Positions 43,601-51,964 of a stretch of 64,000 nucleotides of DNA are shown one piece after another. Each line of letters opens with the position of its first letter. Position 1 is the stretch's first letter. A program made the position numbers and the translations under genes. This DNA is from Armatimonadota bacterium. GTDB taxonomy: Bacteria; Armatimonadota; JAAZEB01. The stretch lies in assembly GCA_012512265.1 (NCBI GenBank), contig JAAZEM010000090.1:1-64000 (forward strand), read 5' to 3'. A model generated the notes under the pieces. It saw nothing but the letters and a program-made list of their open reading frames with translations. It was not told the origin of the DNA and did no database searches.

Positions 43601-46009
43601 TTCGTCCTGATCAACTCCACCCCGCAAAACCCCGAGGGTGAGGGCTACGAGACGACGGCAAGTGGCGCCATCTTCAACACCGCCTATAAGGTGGCCCAGG
43701 ATATGTGGAACATGGACGAGTATCGCATCCAGCGTCTCGCCAAGTACCGCATCATCAACCAGGGCCTCAACACCCTGCATGCCCATGCGAAAGCCGAGCT
43801 GGAGCTCGCCGACGAGGCCTATGCGGAGCGCAACTACGAGCGGTTCGACGCCCACTCCCGCGCCGCATGGGGATACGAGTCGCGCGCTTATCCCGACGTC
43901 CAGAAGACGGCCCAAGACGTGGTCAAGGGCGTCCTCTTCTACCTGTGGCTCCTGCTGCCCTTCTCCTTCTTCATGGAGAGGCTGCTCTGGGGCTTCTCTG
44001 ACCTGCGCCGCCAGCTCCTCGCCGGCTTGGCTGTCTTCGTCGTCATCTTCGTCGCCCTCCTGAACGTCCACCCGGCGTTCGAGATTACGATGAACCCGCT
44101 CATCGTTCTCCTCGCCTTCATCATGCTGGCGCTCGCCTTCCTGATCATCGTCCTGGTGATCGGAAAGTTCGAACAGCAGCTCAAGGAGTATCAGAAGGCT
44201 GTCGGAGGCGTGCACAAGGCGGATATTGGTCGCGCCGGTGTCGCCCTGGCCGCGTTTGGCCTCGGCGTCTCCAACATGCGCAAGCGCAAGGCGCGCACCC
44301 TGTTTACGTGCATCACCCTGATCATCCTGACGTTTACGGTTCTCTCGTTCACGTCAGTCGTCACCGGGATGCGCTTCAACAAGGTGCCTTCGCCCGGCAC
44401 GCCGGCCTATCAGGGCCTGATGCTGCGCGATGCGCTGTGGGCACCTCTCGAGGAGAGCGCCTACCGCATCATGGACGACGAGTTCGGCGCGCATCACGCC
44501 GTGGCGCCACGCGCCTGGTTCTTCTCTAACGCGTATGGCGAGCAGTCGTTCGTCCGCATCACCAGCAACAAGAGCATGGCGGGGTATGACGCGAAAGCAG
44601 TCGTCGGCCTCACCTCCGACGAGCAGTACGTGACGAAGCCGCAACGCGCCCTCGCCTGCGGGCGCTGGCTGCAGCCGGAAGATCGTTACGTCGCCATTCT
44701 CCCAGAGGCCGTGGCCGATACGCTCGGTATCAACGAGCGCAACTATCAGACGGCTACCGTCCGTTTCAGCGGCACCGACTTCCGAGTTATCGGCACTCTG
44801 AACAACAACCGGTTCAAGGGGATCCGCGATCTCGACCGCGAGCCGCTCACCCCTGTGGACTTCATCATGATGGAGAAGCTTCGCCAGCAGGGTAAGGACC
44901 TGGGCGAGGCTGGCTTCCGCGAGTACGTTCACCTGGAGCCGGACAATATCATCATCGTGCCGTTCCAGACCATCATGAACCTGGGCGGCGGGCTCCGCTC
45001 CATCGGCATGGACTTCGCGACCGAGGATGCAGTCGATGACGTCCTGCAGCGCCTCATGCCGCGCCTTGGTATGAACCTCTACGCCGGCATGGGTGACCGC
45101 ATCTTCCGCTGGTCCTCCATCGCCAGCACCTCGATCACGGGCATGGGCGATCTCGCCATCCCGGTTCTGATCGCGGCGCTCATCGTTCTCAACACGATGC
45201 TGGGTTCGGTCTTCGAGCGCATCAAGGAGATCCATATCTTCAGCTCGATCGGTCTCGCTCCCAGCCACGTCGGCGTGCTCTTCATGGCGGAGGCGTTTGT
45301 CTATGCCGTCATCGGCGCCATCTCCGGCTATCTGCTCGGTCAGGTGACGGTCAAGGTCATCGCCCACTTCAACCTCTTCGAGGGCCTGGCGCTGAACTTC
45401 TCGTCACTCTCCGCCGTGTTCAGCACCCTGCTGGTCATCGTGGTCGTGCTCGCGTCTACCATCTATCCGTCGCGTAAGGCGGCGGACGTCGCGACCCCGG
45501 CGATTGACCGGTCCTGGAAGGTGCCGGAGCCCAAGGGCGACGAGTGGGCCATCCCGCTCCCCTTCTCCGTCACCGGCAATCAGGCGATTGCTCTCAACCA
45601 GTTCCTGAAGGAATGGTTCACTGCATACGAGGAGTACTCCATTGGAGACTTCGTCACCCAGAACGTGACGTATCGCGAAGGGGAAGCGGAGCTCGGGAAG
45701 ACCTACTCCATCGAACTCATGGCCTGGCTTGCCCCGTTCGATCTGGGCGTCAGCCAGCGCGTGGAGCTCAGGACGATCCCGACGACCATGGAGGACGTGT
45801 TCGAGCTGATGCTCTTCGTCCACCGCGAGAGCGGCGACGTCTCCAACTGGAAACGCGTGAACCGGCGCTTCCTGAACACGTTGCGCAAGCAGTTCCTGAT
45901 CTGGCGCACGTTGGGCACCGAGGATCGCGAGCGCTATCTCAGAGCGCAAGAGCAGGTAGAAGCGGGTGCGGCTACCGCCGAGACCGCCGCGCAACCGGTA
46001 TCGGGCTGA
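40694..46009 (+). CDS. Giant fusion: PA domain, degenerate M28 peptidase split by a membrane hairpin, and MacB/FtsX-type permease
   Basis: 1771-aa membrane protein. After an N-terminal membrane segment come a helical region, a PA-like domain (about 335-420) and an M28 fold. M28 landmarks are altered: AHxDS reads SYYDS (456-459), the bridging-Asp loop is GAESACG (E471), and the catalytic Glu pair is His-His (503-504, GAHHLALKG). Two hydrophobic helices (about 541-590) interrupt the fold before it resumes with ALDLSS and YVDTPFDTPEKV, where the usual last His is D709. A regulatory-like beta domain, three helices (about 1079-1156), and a MacB/FtsX permease follow: first helix near 1201, extracytoplasmic domain, last helices 1489-1590, then a soluble tail. 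It is probably a substrate-binding permease, not an active peptidase. Confidence 0.85.
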   Translation: MKHVQRVKLAGHALYRVLYLLILAGLILAMPEYSLHAQSSEKKLDPATEAAYRRLTAAIDPAALDRHVRALSAIPSRVAGYPGSRQAAEYVEQQFRKAGLTNVATEQFEVTVPVSDGLRIKDSVLLVDILTRDDASPLVRHILSRLTPETLQKLNECVPPLREFQQTDEVLQRENAAYQEQLEAHPTAPGTLPLVKPNSLVTAEHNHQEAQAALREKLAALEPYLIDELNWLCYNGPLYTPERFAGVTLSAETRQLLANPSKGGGLLTLNRQLLADAFPGAIAVLATWMDVDGTRYRLYPLWPNQVQTSKLPSPEKGGIQAPLIDVGPGKLANFNGKTVDGSVVMVDFNSAQEWLNAPRLGAKAVLFVEPESTQRGEAEGKFISIPLAIPRFWISREDADAIRSRYQLASDGNYLVPKVRLISEVFWQKRPARNVVGWVEGTDPKFKDQVIVIESYYDSMSVVPDLAPGAESACGVATQIELARLYAGEKPRRSILFLSTGAHHLALKGIRAYIEQHFPEHEVPPVKTRFVTWLSNQATPVGKGLVTIILGLIAFSLLRTVGRARVFGKIAGGVAGVALIFCIVGFWTLSPQEEQPRKRWYIFTALDLSSKTPRVGMFYKGMYYDYRQDIQRKFADFARVQRENAERIVNTALGGDPKELFADGVNPISGKDWRNFIPGKVALDHEPVTMAGAMGVGFVTTDDARPYVDTPFDTPEKVSIYNLSRQARLLAALYYNMVNDNNDPQSQEELALPVTDPSTFSRMTLTGGFAKLVGRVVEFDPRRSFIPDKEIPGGLAVVENNNKTYMGVRGPMVEQVDDKGGFEFAGVAPLTAYGYNRPTHLAAYHINAETGAIDYAPDLGVSGARDYPLEQYITTGYKEATIVAFKCVSTSLYDLVDPQMLRALTNLTVLDGQSNAEPRMYGYAIARPEAWISHVDDAAVIYSTPPNPDMGEQGTRIKVLMGAGPISTRFVLINSTPQNPEGEGYETTASGAIFNTAYKVAQDMWNMDEYRIQRLAKYRIINQGLNTLHAHAKAELELADEAYAERNYERFDAHSRAAWGYESRAYPDVQKTAQDVVKGVLFYLWLLLPFSFFMERLLWGFSDLRRQLLAGLAVFVVIFVALLNVHPAFEITMNPLIVLLAFIMLALAFLIIVLVIGKFEQQLKEYQKAVGGVHKADIGRAGVALAAFGLGVSNMRKRKARTLFTCITLIILTFTVLSFTSVVTGMRFNKVPSPGTPAYQGLMLRDALWAPLEESAYRIMDDEFGAHHAVAPRAWFFSNAYGEQSFVRITSNKSMAGYDAKAVVGLTSDEQYVTKPQRALACGRWLQPEDRYVAILPEAVADTLGINERNYQTATVRFSGTDFRVIGTLNNNRFKGIRDLDREPLTPVDFIMMEKLRQQGKDLGEAGFREYVHLEPDNIIIVPFQTIMNLGGGLRSIGMDFATEDAVDDVLQRLMPRLGMNLYAGMGDRIFRWSSIASTSITGMGDLAIPVLIAALIVLNTMLGSVFERIKEIHIFSSIGLAPSHVGVLFMAEAFVYAVIGAISGYLLGQVTVKVIAHFNLFEGLALNFSSLSAVFSTLLVIVVVLASTIYPSRKAADVATPAIDRSWKVPEPKGDEWAIPLPFSVTGNQAIALNQFLKEWFTAYEEYSIGDFVTQNVTYREGEAELGKTYSIELMAWLAPFDLGVSQRVELRTIPTTMEDVFELMLFVHRESGDVSNWKRVNRRFLNTLRKQFLIWRTLGTEDRERYLRAQEQVEAGAATAETAAQPVSG

Positions 46010-46134
46010 CGTGTGGTGCGTGCTGTGAAGTGCGCGATGCAGGATGAGGGGCGCGCCGCGCCCCCTCCTGCATCCCCGAGCCTTCACTTCGCACAGCGCG
46101 TCGCATATCCCACATCACAGATGGGGGTTTGACC

Positions 46135-48204
46135 TTGGAAAAGACGGACAAAACGGTAGACGAGAACGCGCAGCAGAAGACCGGTGCAGCTACGCCCGAG
46201 CCATCTGAGCATACGGCAATGCACGGGGCCAGGGGTCTTGAAGGAGAGGCGCACCTGGAGGCACTGCCCGAAATCACCGAGTTCCAGGAGGGCTTCTCGT
46301 GGAACACGCTGATTGGTGCCTTCTTCGTCGGTATCATTATGATGCCGGCCGCCATCTACCTCGGGTTGGTCACCGGTTCCAGCGGCATCACCTCCACGGC
46401 GGAATGGGTGACGATCATCCTGTTCACCTATGTCGCGCAGCGCTCATACACGCGCCTGCGTAAGCAGGAGATCTACATCCTGTTCTACGTCGCCGCGGCG
46501 CTCTCCAGTATGGGCGCGCACCAGCTGGCTGGCGGTCCTTTCGCGACGCTTATATGGAACCAATACCTGGTGCAATCGCCAGCGGCCCGCGCCTTTGGGA
46601 TTGCCGATAAGATTCCGACGTGGGTTGTTCCCCGCCTCGGCTCTCCCGCTCTCGTGGAGCGGTCGTTCCTGCACCCGGATTGGCTGGCGCCGATCATCCT
46701 GCTCCTCATCGGACAGGTCCTGCACCGCGGCATGAGCATTGGTCTGGGCTACGCGATGTTCCGGATCACTTCGGATATCGAGCGGCTGCCCTTCCCACTC
46801 GCTCCTGTGTCCGCGGCTGGCGCGACGGCCCTGGGTGAGGCTGCTGCCGAGAAGGAGTCCTGGCGCTGGAACGTCTTCTCCATCGGCACCATGATTGGCT
46901 TGGTCTGGGGCGTCTTCTACGTCGGCATCCCCACGGTGACCGCGTCGGCCTTCAATGAAGCCGTGCAGCTGATCCCGATCCCCTTCATCGATTTGGTTCA
47001 GAACACCGAGCACGTCTTCCCCGGCGCACAGATAGCGATAGGCTCCGATATCGTCAGCGTCCTCGCCGGCTTCGTGCTTCCGTTCTGGCTGATCGTGGGC
47101 GAGTTCATCGCCGCGATGATCTCCCAGCTCGTTGTCGCCCCACAGCTCGTCAAGCACGGGATGCTCCCCCACTGGCACCCGGGCATGAACGTCATCCAGA
47201 CTGGCATTGCGACGAGCGTCGACTTCTGGATGAGCGTCGGTATCGGTGGCGCCATCGTCGTGGCGATCATCGGACTGGCGAACATCGTCGGCTCGGCGCT
47301 GCGCTCGCGCAACCGCCGCGCCGGTGACTCGGGCGCCGTACCGCGCGCCCTCCCTCCCGGACGCGGTGACTGGTCGATTGCTCTTTCCGTCGGCGTTTGG
47401 GCGTTCGGCACCTTCTGCTACATTGCGATCTGCCACTACCTGGTGCCTGACTTCCCGGTCGGCCTGCTCGTCTTCTACGGGCTGATCTGGACGCCGCTCA
47501 ACTCCTACATCAGCGCCCGGATGTACGGCATCACCGGCCGTGGCGTCGCATTCCCCTATCTGCGAGAGGCGTCTTTCGTCTTGAGCGGCTACCGGGGGGT
47601 GGACATCTGGTTCGCGCCGATCCCGCTGGCTGATTACGGTGGCCAGGCGCAGTTCTTCCGTTCCGTCGAGCTCACCGGCACGAAGTTCACGAGTATTCTC
47701 AAGGCCGAGGTGATGATCGTGCCGATCATCCTTGGGTTCAGCTTCGTCTTCTGGACCTACTTCTGGCGTATGGGCGAGATCCCGTCGGCTCTCTATCCCT
47801 ATGCCAACCGAATGTGGCCGGTCCAGTCGATCTACGCTGCGCTCTGGCCTACCGCCACGCTGACGCCTGAGAGCAACTGGCTCCTGAAGGCGATCAAGTG
47901 GGACGTGATCGGCGGTGCCGCTGCGTGTGGCTTCGGTATGTATGCGATCGTCTCCCTGCTCAAGCTGCCGCAGATGCTCTTCTACGGCCTGGTGACAGGC
48001 ATGGGCATGCAGACAACCGGCGTCGTGCCGATGTTCATCGGTGCCATGCTCGGGCGCTTCTACTTCGCGAAGCGCTTCGGCAGCCGCTGGGGTGCCTACA
48101 CGCCCGTTCTCATGGCCGGCTACTCCTGCGGCATGGGCCTGGTGGGCATGGCGGGCGTCGCCTTGGGCATGATCGCCAAGTCGACATCCTACCTGCCCTA
48201 CTAA
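46135..48204 (+). CDS. OPT-like multi-pass transporter (DUF6784/DUF6785 type)
   Basis: 689-aa integral membrane protein with about 14 hydrophobic segments after a charged, soluble N-terminus of about 50 residues. Segments such as WNTLIGAFFVGIIMMPAAIY, PFPLAPVSAAGATALGEAA and LGRFYFAKRFGSRWGAYTPV resemble oligopeptide-transporter superfamily proteins annotated DUF6785/DUF6784. The family call is from memory of the pattern, and the substrate is unknown; oligopeptides would suit the M28-derived neighbour. TTG 46135 is favoured over TTG 46129 because GGGGG lies 7 nt before it. It follows the giant fusion by 125 bp. Confidence 0.72.
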   Translation: MEKTDKTVDENAQQKTGAATPEPSEHTAMHGARGLEGEAHLEALPEITEFQEGFSWNTLIGAFFVGIIMMPAAIYLGLVTGSSGITSTAEWVTIILFTYVAQRSYTRLRKQEIYILFYVAAALSSMGAHQLAGGPFATLIWNQYLVQSPAARAFGIADKIPTWVVPRLGSPALVERSFLHPDWLAPIILLLIGQVLHRGMSIGLGYAMFRITSDIERLPFPLAPVSAAGATALGEAAAEKESWRWNVFSIGTMIGLVWGVFYVGIPTVTASAFNEAVQLIPIPFIDLVQNTEHVFPGAQIAIGSDIVSVLAGFVLPFWLIVGEFIAAMISQLVVAPQLVKHGMLPHWHPGMNVIQTGIATSVDFWMSVGIGGAIVVAIIGLANIVGSALRSRNRRAGDSGAVPRALPPGRGDWSIALSVGVWAFGTFCYIAICHYLVPDFPVGLLVFYGLIWTPLNSYISARMYGITGRGVAFPYLREASFVLSGYRGVDIWFAPIPLADYGGQAQFFRSVELTGTKFTSILKAEVMIVPIILGFSFVFWTYFWRMGEIPSALYPYANRMWPVQSIYAALWPTATLTPESNWLLKAIKWDVIGGAAACGFGMYAIVSLLKLPQMLFYGLVTGMGMQTTGVVPMFIGAMLGRFYFAKRFGSRWGAYTPVLMAGYSCGMGLVGMAGVALGMIAKSTSYLPY

Positions 48205-48234
48205 GGGCACGGTGATCTGGCGAGCCGGGGGGCG

Positions 48235-48875
48235 ATGCCGAAACCCGTCGCTCCCCGCTTCTCGCCTTTTCCTCGGGCGGTGGCCGATTATGGCCCCGAG
48301 CGATTTTGGAGCGACCGCGTTTGCCCGACGGAGAACGCTTCTCCCGCCGGTGGCGATTGGAGAGGCGCGGTAGCAGCCTCGTGGCGAACGCCGATGGTAT
48401 TTGTCGCGGTAGCGATCGCGCTGATCCTTCTCATGGGTGGTGGCGTGACCACCAGTGTTACCCGGAAACCCGGCGGCCTATGGTGTGGGCGGCCCGATGC
48501 CAGAAGCATCTCCGCTTGCCCGCCGAGCGGATCCGGACGTGCGCGGCCGAATACGATGAGCGCCTGCCACTGGGGGAACGCTGGACAACCTGCGTGGATC
48601 CTTATATCCATGGCACCTCCCTGCTCGTCTGTCCGACGAGCACCGATCTGCGCCGCGGCTGCGCCATGACCTGTCACCTCTCATCGGTGCCAGCGCGGGT
48701 CATTCCGCGGCTGCATCAGACGCCGATGCTGTTCCCTTCGGCGTTCGGCGCTCGGAGCGCGCTGGGTCATCCCGGCTCAGCAGTGGCTCGATACTCTGGC
48801 GGCGGTAATGTGGCTTATGCGGATGGGCACGTGGCGGTAGCGCCTTCCGGTCCGTATCATCTCGTGAGTGTGTAA
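48235..48875 (+). pseudogene. Frameshifted prepilin-like H-X9-DG (DUF1559-type) protein gene
   Basis: Two frames must be joined to read this gene. The first carries a hydrophobic prepilin-like helix (VFVAVAIALILLMGGGVTTS, about 48397-48456). The second, from about 48480 on, reads CQKHLRLPAERIRTCAAEYD, then ERLPLGERW and LLVCPTSTDL, and ends in ARYSGGGNVAYADGHVAV, the H-X9-DG type C-terminus (with Arg-Tyr in place of His). The frame change falls between about 48450 and 48490. H-X9-DG proteins are abundant in Planctomycetes, Verrucomicrobia relatives and Armatimonadota. It may be a true pseudogene or one sequencing error; the 5' start is unclear. Confidence 0.6.
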
Positions 48876-48887
48876 GGAAGAGTGACG

Positions 48888-49841
48888 ATGGCACAGGCGG
48901 CTGCCCACGCAAGGCGGCAGGCGGAGTGGATCACGGTTGCATGGCAAGGCATCTCCCTGCTCGTTCCCGAGGATTGGTATCCTGCGGCTCTGGGCACTGA
49001 GCGGGCATCGGGCTACCTGCGTGTTCAGAGCGCCGATGGCTACTCCGTGGAGGTGAAGTGGTTCCAGCCCCGGCACACCGTCGATCTCGAGCGCGAGGTA
49101 GCCAAGTATCGCAAGACGCTTGAGCGGGGGGCCCGCAAGCGTCGGCGCGAGTTTGAGTGGCGCGATAAGCCGAAGGTACCTGAGCGCGAGTCCCGGCCGG
49201 ACAAGAGCAGGCGGTTTTTCGCTTGGCGGTCCGAAGGCCAGGCGCTCGGGGTGATCTGGTACTGCCGAACCTGCTCGCGCGTCATTCTTGCGCAGGTGGT
49301 TATGCCGCCGGACGAGGAGTCGTCGGTTCTCGCCTCGCGCATCCTCAACGCCATCGAGGATCATGGCGAAGAAGGCATGGAGCGGTGGGCCGTGTATGGG
49401 CTCGAGGTATCGGTCCCTGCAGGATGGTCGCTGGACAAGCATCAGCTCATGGCCGGCTACACGATGCTCCAGTTCCGAAGGCGAGATCGCGTTGTGCGCG
49501 CTGAGCGATGGGCGCTTGCCAGCGTCGCCTTGAAGGATGTGGCGCTGAGGGACTTCGTGCATCAGAAGTCGCGCAAGTTCTGGAAGGATTTCTCCATCGA
49601 CGTGACGGAGGCGCCGTCCGGGCCGCACCCGGCGGAGCGCTTCAGCGGGCGTACCCGCAAAGTGTGGTTGCGCGGGGTCGCGGCGGTGCGACGTTTGCTG
49701 AGGCGGCCTGCGGCCGATTGGCTTACCGCGCAGGCATGGCACTGCGACACGGAGAATAAGATTTTCGCAATTCACGCCATCCATCCCAGGGGCGACCTGG
49801 AGGTGTTTGAGAAGGCGTTGGATTCGGTGACGTGCCATTGA
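48888..49841 (+). CDS. Uncharacterised protein built of two similar halves
   Basis: 317-aa soluble protein of no recognised family. Its two halves appear to be a duplication: VAWQGISLLVPEDWYPAAL near residue 20 corresponds to VYGLEVSVPAGWSLDKHQL near 168, each followed by a beta-rich segment with conserved Trp/Arg (YLRVQSADGYSVEVKWF and MLQFRRRDRVVRAERWA). The VPxxW element suggests a small beta-domain repeat. No signal peptide or membrane helix. ATG 48888 has AAGGAAG 7 nt upstream, overlapping the end of the preceding frame. It is followed by the PqqD-like gene. Confidence 0.75.
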   Translation: MAQAAAHARRQAEWITVAWQGISLLVPEDWYPAALGTERASGYLRVQSADGYSVEVKWFQPRHTVDLEREVAKYRKTLERGARKRRREFEWRDKPKVPERESRPDKSRRFFAWRSEGQALGVIWYCRTCSRVILAQVVMPPDEESSVLASRILNAIEDHGEEGMERWAVYGLEVSVPAGWSLDKHQLMAGYTMLQFRRRDRVVRAERWALASVALKDVALRDFVHQKSRKFWKDFSIDVTEAPSGPHPAERFSGRTRKVWLRGVAAVRRLLRRPAADWLTAQAWHCDTENKIFAIHAIHPRGDLEVFEKALDSVTCH

Positions 49842-49949
49842 TTGCTTGTTGTTGCTCGCGGGGTCGGGCATCGATCCTGAGCGACGGGAGAGGATGAGCC
49901 TTTGGGGGCTCCCCCACCCTGTCCGTTGCCAGAATTACTGTAATTGACT

Positions 49950-50336
49950 ATGGGCTTTTGGAGACGTAAGAAGCAGCCGCAGTTGACGCGGGAGCAGGTG
50001 CTTCATTCGCGGCCGTTGCGCAACTCACTGCTCGAGTGGACGGATACCGCGGATGGCAAGGTGATGATCACCATCCCCCGCCGTGAGGATTGGGTGGGCA
50101 AGATGGTGGCTCTCTTGTTTCACGTGCCCAAGACGCGGCAGTTGGTGTTGGATGATGAGGTGGGCTCTTCCGTGTGGCGGATTTGCGACGGCGAGCACAC
50201 GATCAAGGATATTGTCGAGTTTCTTTGCAAGACGTATAAGCTGACGCGCAAGGAGGCGGAGGTTTCCGCGACGGAGTTCCTGCGCCAGCTCGGCCGGCGG
50301 CGCCTGATCGGCTTTGCCGTCCAGAAGAGCGACTAG
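49950..50336 (+). CDS. PqqD-family protein
   Basis: 128-aa protein. Its C-terminal two thirds carry the PqqD pattern: LDDEVGSSVWRICDGEHTIK, then DIVEFLCKTYKLTRKEAE and ATEFLRQLGRRRLIG, the beta-hairpin followed by a three-helix wing that binds leader peptides of RiPP precursors. PqqD-like domains deliver precursor peptides to processing enzymes. Here no radical SAM enzyme or precursor gene is visible; the neighbours are an ABC transporter and the M28-FtsX fusion, so a peptide-recognition role in transport is an inference. The start lacks a clear ribosome site; TTG 49944 is an alternative. Confidence 0.8.
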   Translation: MGFWRRKKQPQLTREQVLHSRPLRNSLLEWTDTADGKVMITIPRREDWVGKMVALLFHVPKTRQLVLDDEVGSSVWRICDGEHTIKDIVEFLCKTYKLTRKEAEVSATEFLRQLGRRRLIGFAVQKSD

Positions 50337-50465
50337 GGTGAGCTACCTCACCCCAGTCCCTTCACGTGGCGCTCTGGCGGCCCCGCGGCGCCCGGTCTTC
50401 GCTTCGGGCATCGAGAGATCTAGCGCGATCCCTCGGGATCGCGCGCGATAGGGAGGTTGGACAAG

Positions 50466-51089
50466 TTGGCTAGCGAGCAACACGCCACTGGTATCAAACG
50501 GCAGATCGAGCTGCCATGGTCCAAAGCATTCCGAATGAGCCTCAACAGCATTCGGATTCGCTTTTGGCGCTCGATGATTACGGCAGCCGGCATCTTCCTC
50601 GGCATCGCGTTCCTACAGTCCGTGCTGACGACGTCGGCTATCCTGGAGGCCATTGGCGAGGGATACGATGATGCGCTGCGGCTGCGCCAGACGTGGCTCG
50701 TGGTGATGTCGCTCCTGGTATCCACCGTGGGTGTCGTCAACTCCATGCTGATGTCGGTGACAGAGCGCTACCGCGAGATCGGAACCATGAAGTGCCTCGG
50801 CGCACTCGACAAACTCGTGGTCAAGCTCTTCCTGATCGAGGCGGTCCTCACGGGCCTGGTGGCCTCGATACTCGGTTCTCTCATCGGAACCATGGCGATG
50901 CTTCTCGTGCACTGGATTCGATTTGGCTCCCGCTTTGGCGTGGCCTTCGCCGGAGCATGGCAGCACCTGCTGGCCAACCTCGCCATGGGCGTCACTATCG
51001 GGACGGTGCTGGCGCTCGTGGCCGCGTGGTATCCCGCCTGGCGCGCTGCCAAGATGCCCCCGGCCGCGGCACTCCGCACCGAGGTCTAG
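50466..51089 (+). CDS. Minimal FtsX-type ABC permease
   Basis: 207-aa permease with four hydrophobic helices. The N-terminal helix (WRSMITAAGIFLGIAFLQS) is followed after only about 30 residues by the FtsX core: VSTVGVVNSMLMSVTERYRE, then IGTMKCLGALDKLVVKLFLI and a C-terminal YPAWRAAKMPPAAALRTEV. The large extracytoplasmic domain normally between helices 1 and 2 of MacB/LolE-like permeases is absent, so it must rely on a partner; the giant fusion encoded upstream, which has such a domain, is the obvious candidate. TTG 50466 is chosen with GGGAGG 9 nt upstream. Confidence 0.85.
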   Translation: MASEQHATGIKRQIELPWSKAFRMSLNSIRIRFWRSMITAAGIFLGIAFLQSVLTTSAILEAIGEGYDDALRLRQTWLVVMSLLVSTVGVVNSMLMSVTERYREIGTMKCLGALDKLVVKLFLIEAVLTGLVASILGSLIGTMAMLLVHWIRFGSRFGVAFAGAWQHLLANLAMGVTIGTVLALVAAWYPAWRAAKMPPAAALRTEV

Positions 51090-51196
51090 AGCCTTTTTCA
51101 CGGCGACGCACGCGGGAACGTGCGCGGTCCCCCGCGGAGCCCTTTCCGGCTTAGAGCCAATGGACTTGCGTAAGCGCGCACAAGGAGTGGAAAACT

Positions 51197-51943
51197 ATGG
51201 CATCGACAGCTTATGAGTATATCGTCCGCACCAAGGACTTGGTCAAGGAATACACCATGGGCGGCCAGACGCTGAGGGCGCTCAATGGCGTGTCTCTCGA
51301 CATTCGGCGCGGCGAGTACATCTCGATCATGGGTCCATCGGGATCTGGCAAGTCCACCCTGTTCAACATGGTTGGCGGTCTGGACAAGCCATCCTCTGGC
51401 ACCGTCTTCATCGACGAGGTCGACATGGCCCAGCTCGATGCCTTTGAGATGGCCTGGCTGCGTTGCCGCAAAATCGGCTACATCTTCCAGACGTTCAACC
51501 TGATCCCGGTTATGACCGCCCTGGAGAACGTCACCCTGCCGATGATCTTCGCCGGCACCCCCACCGATGAAGCCATCGAGAAGGGCATCAAGCTCCTCCA
51601 GACCGTCGGCCTCGGCGAGCGCATCCACCACAAGCCGACGGAGCTCTCCGGTGGTCAGCAGCAGCGCGTGGCAATCGCCCGCTCCTTTGCCAACGACCCC
51701 GCCATCATCCTCGCGGATGAGCCGACCGGCAACCTGGACCTGCGCACCGGCAAGGACATCATCGAGCTCCTCCGCCGCATGAATAAGGACTCCGGCGTCA
51801 CCGTCATCTCGGCCACCCACGACCTAAAGATGATCGACGTCTCCGACCGCGTGGTGTGGATTCGTGACGGCAAGATCGATAAGATCGAGGCGCGCGCGGA
51901 TATCGACCTGAAGGTCGGCACAATGGACGGCGAGTCCCACTGA
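51197..51943 (+). CDS. LolD/MacB-type ABC transporter ATP-binding protein
   Basis: 248-aa ATPase: Walker A MGPSGSGKSTLFNMVGG, the family's Q-loop YIFQTFNLIPVMTALENV, signature LSGGQQQRVAIARS, Walker B ILADEPTGNLD and the switch His in SATHD. AAGGAGTGG precedes ATG 51197. This subgroup drives FtsX-type permeases that move lipoproteins, peptides or act mechanically across the envelope. It is the last gene of the cluster and is followed by a strong terminator. Confidence 0.92.
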   Translation: MASTAYEYIVRTKDLVKEYTMGGQTLRALNGVSLDIRRGEYISIMGPSGSGKSTLFNMVGGLDKPSSGTVFIDEVDMAQLDAFEMAWLRCRKIGYIFQTFNLIPVMTALENVTLPMIFAGTPTDEAIEKGIKLLQTVGLGERIHHKPTELSGGQQQRVAIARSFANDPAIILADEPTGNLDLRTGKDIIELLRRMNKDSGVTVISATHDLKMIDVSDRVVWIRDGKIDKIEARADIDLKVGTMDGESH

Positions 51944-51964
51944 GGCGCACACTCACTTACGCGT

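Noticed and set aside
40487-44215. 1242-codon open frame antisense to the M28-FtsX gene
   Set aside because: Glu/Asp/His/Arg-rich shadow caused by codon bias on the opposite strand; no ribosome site or domain, and the plus strand has clear conserved domains.
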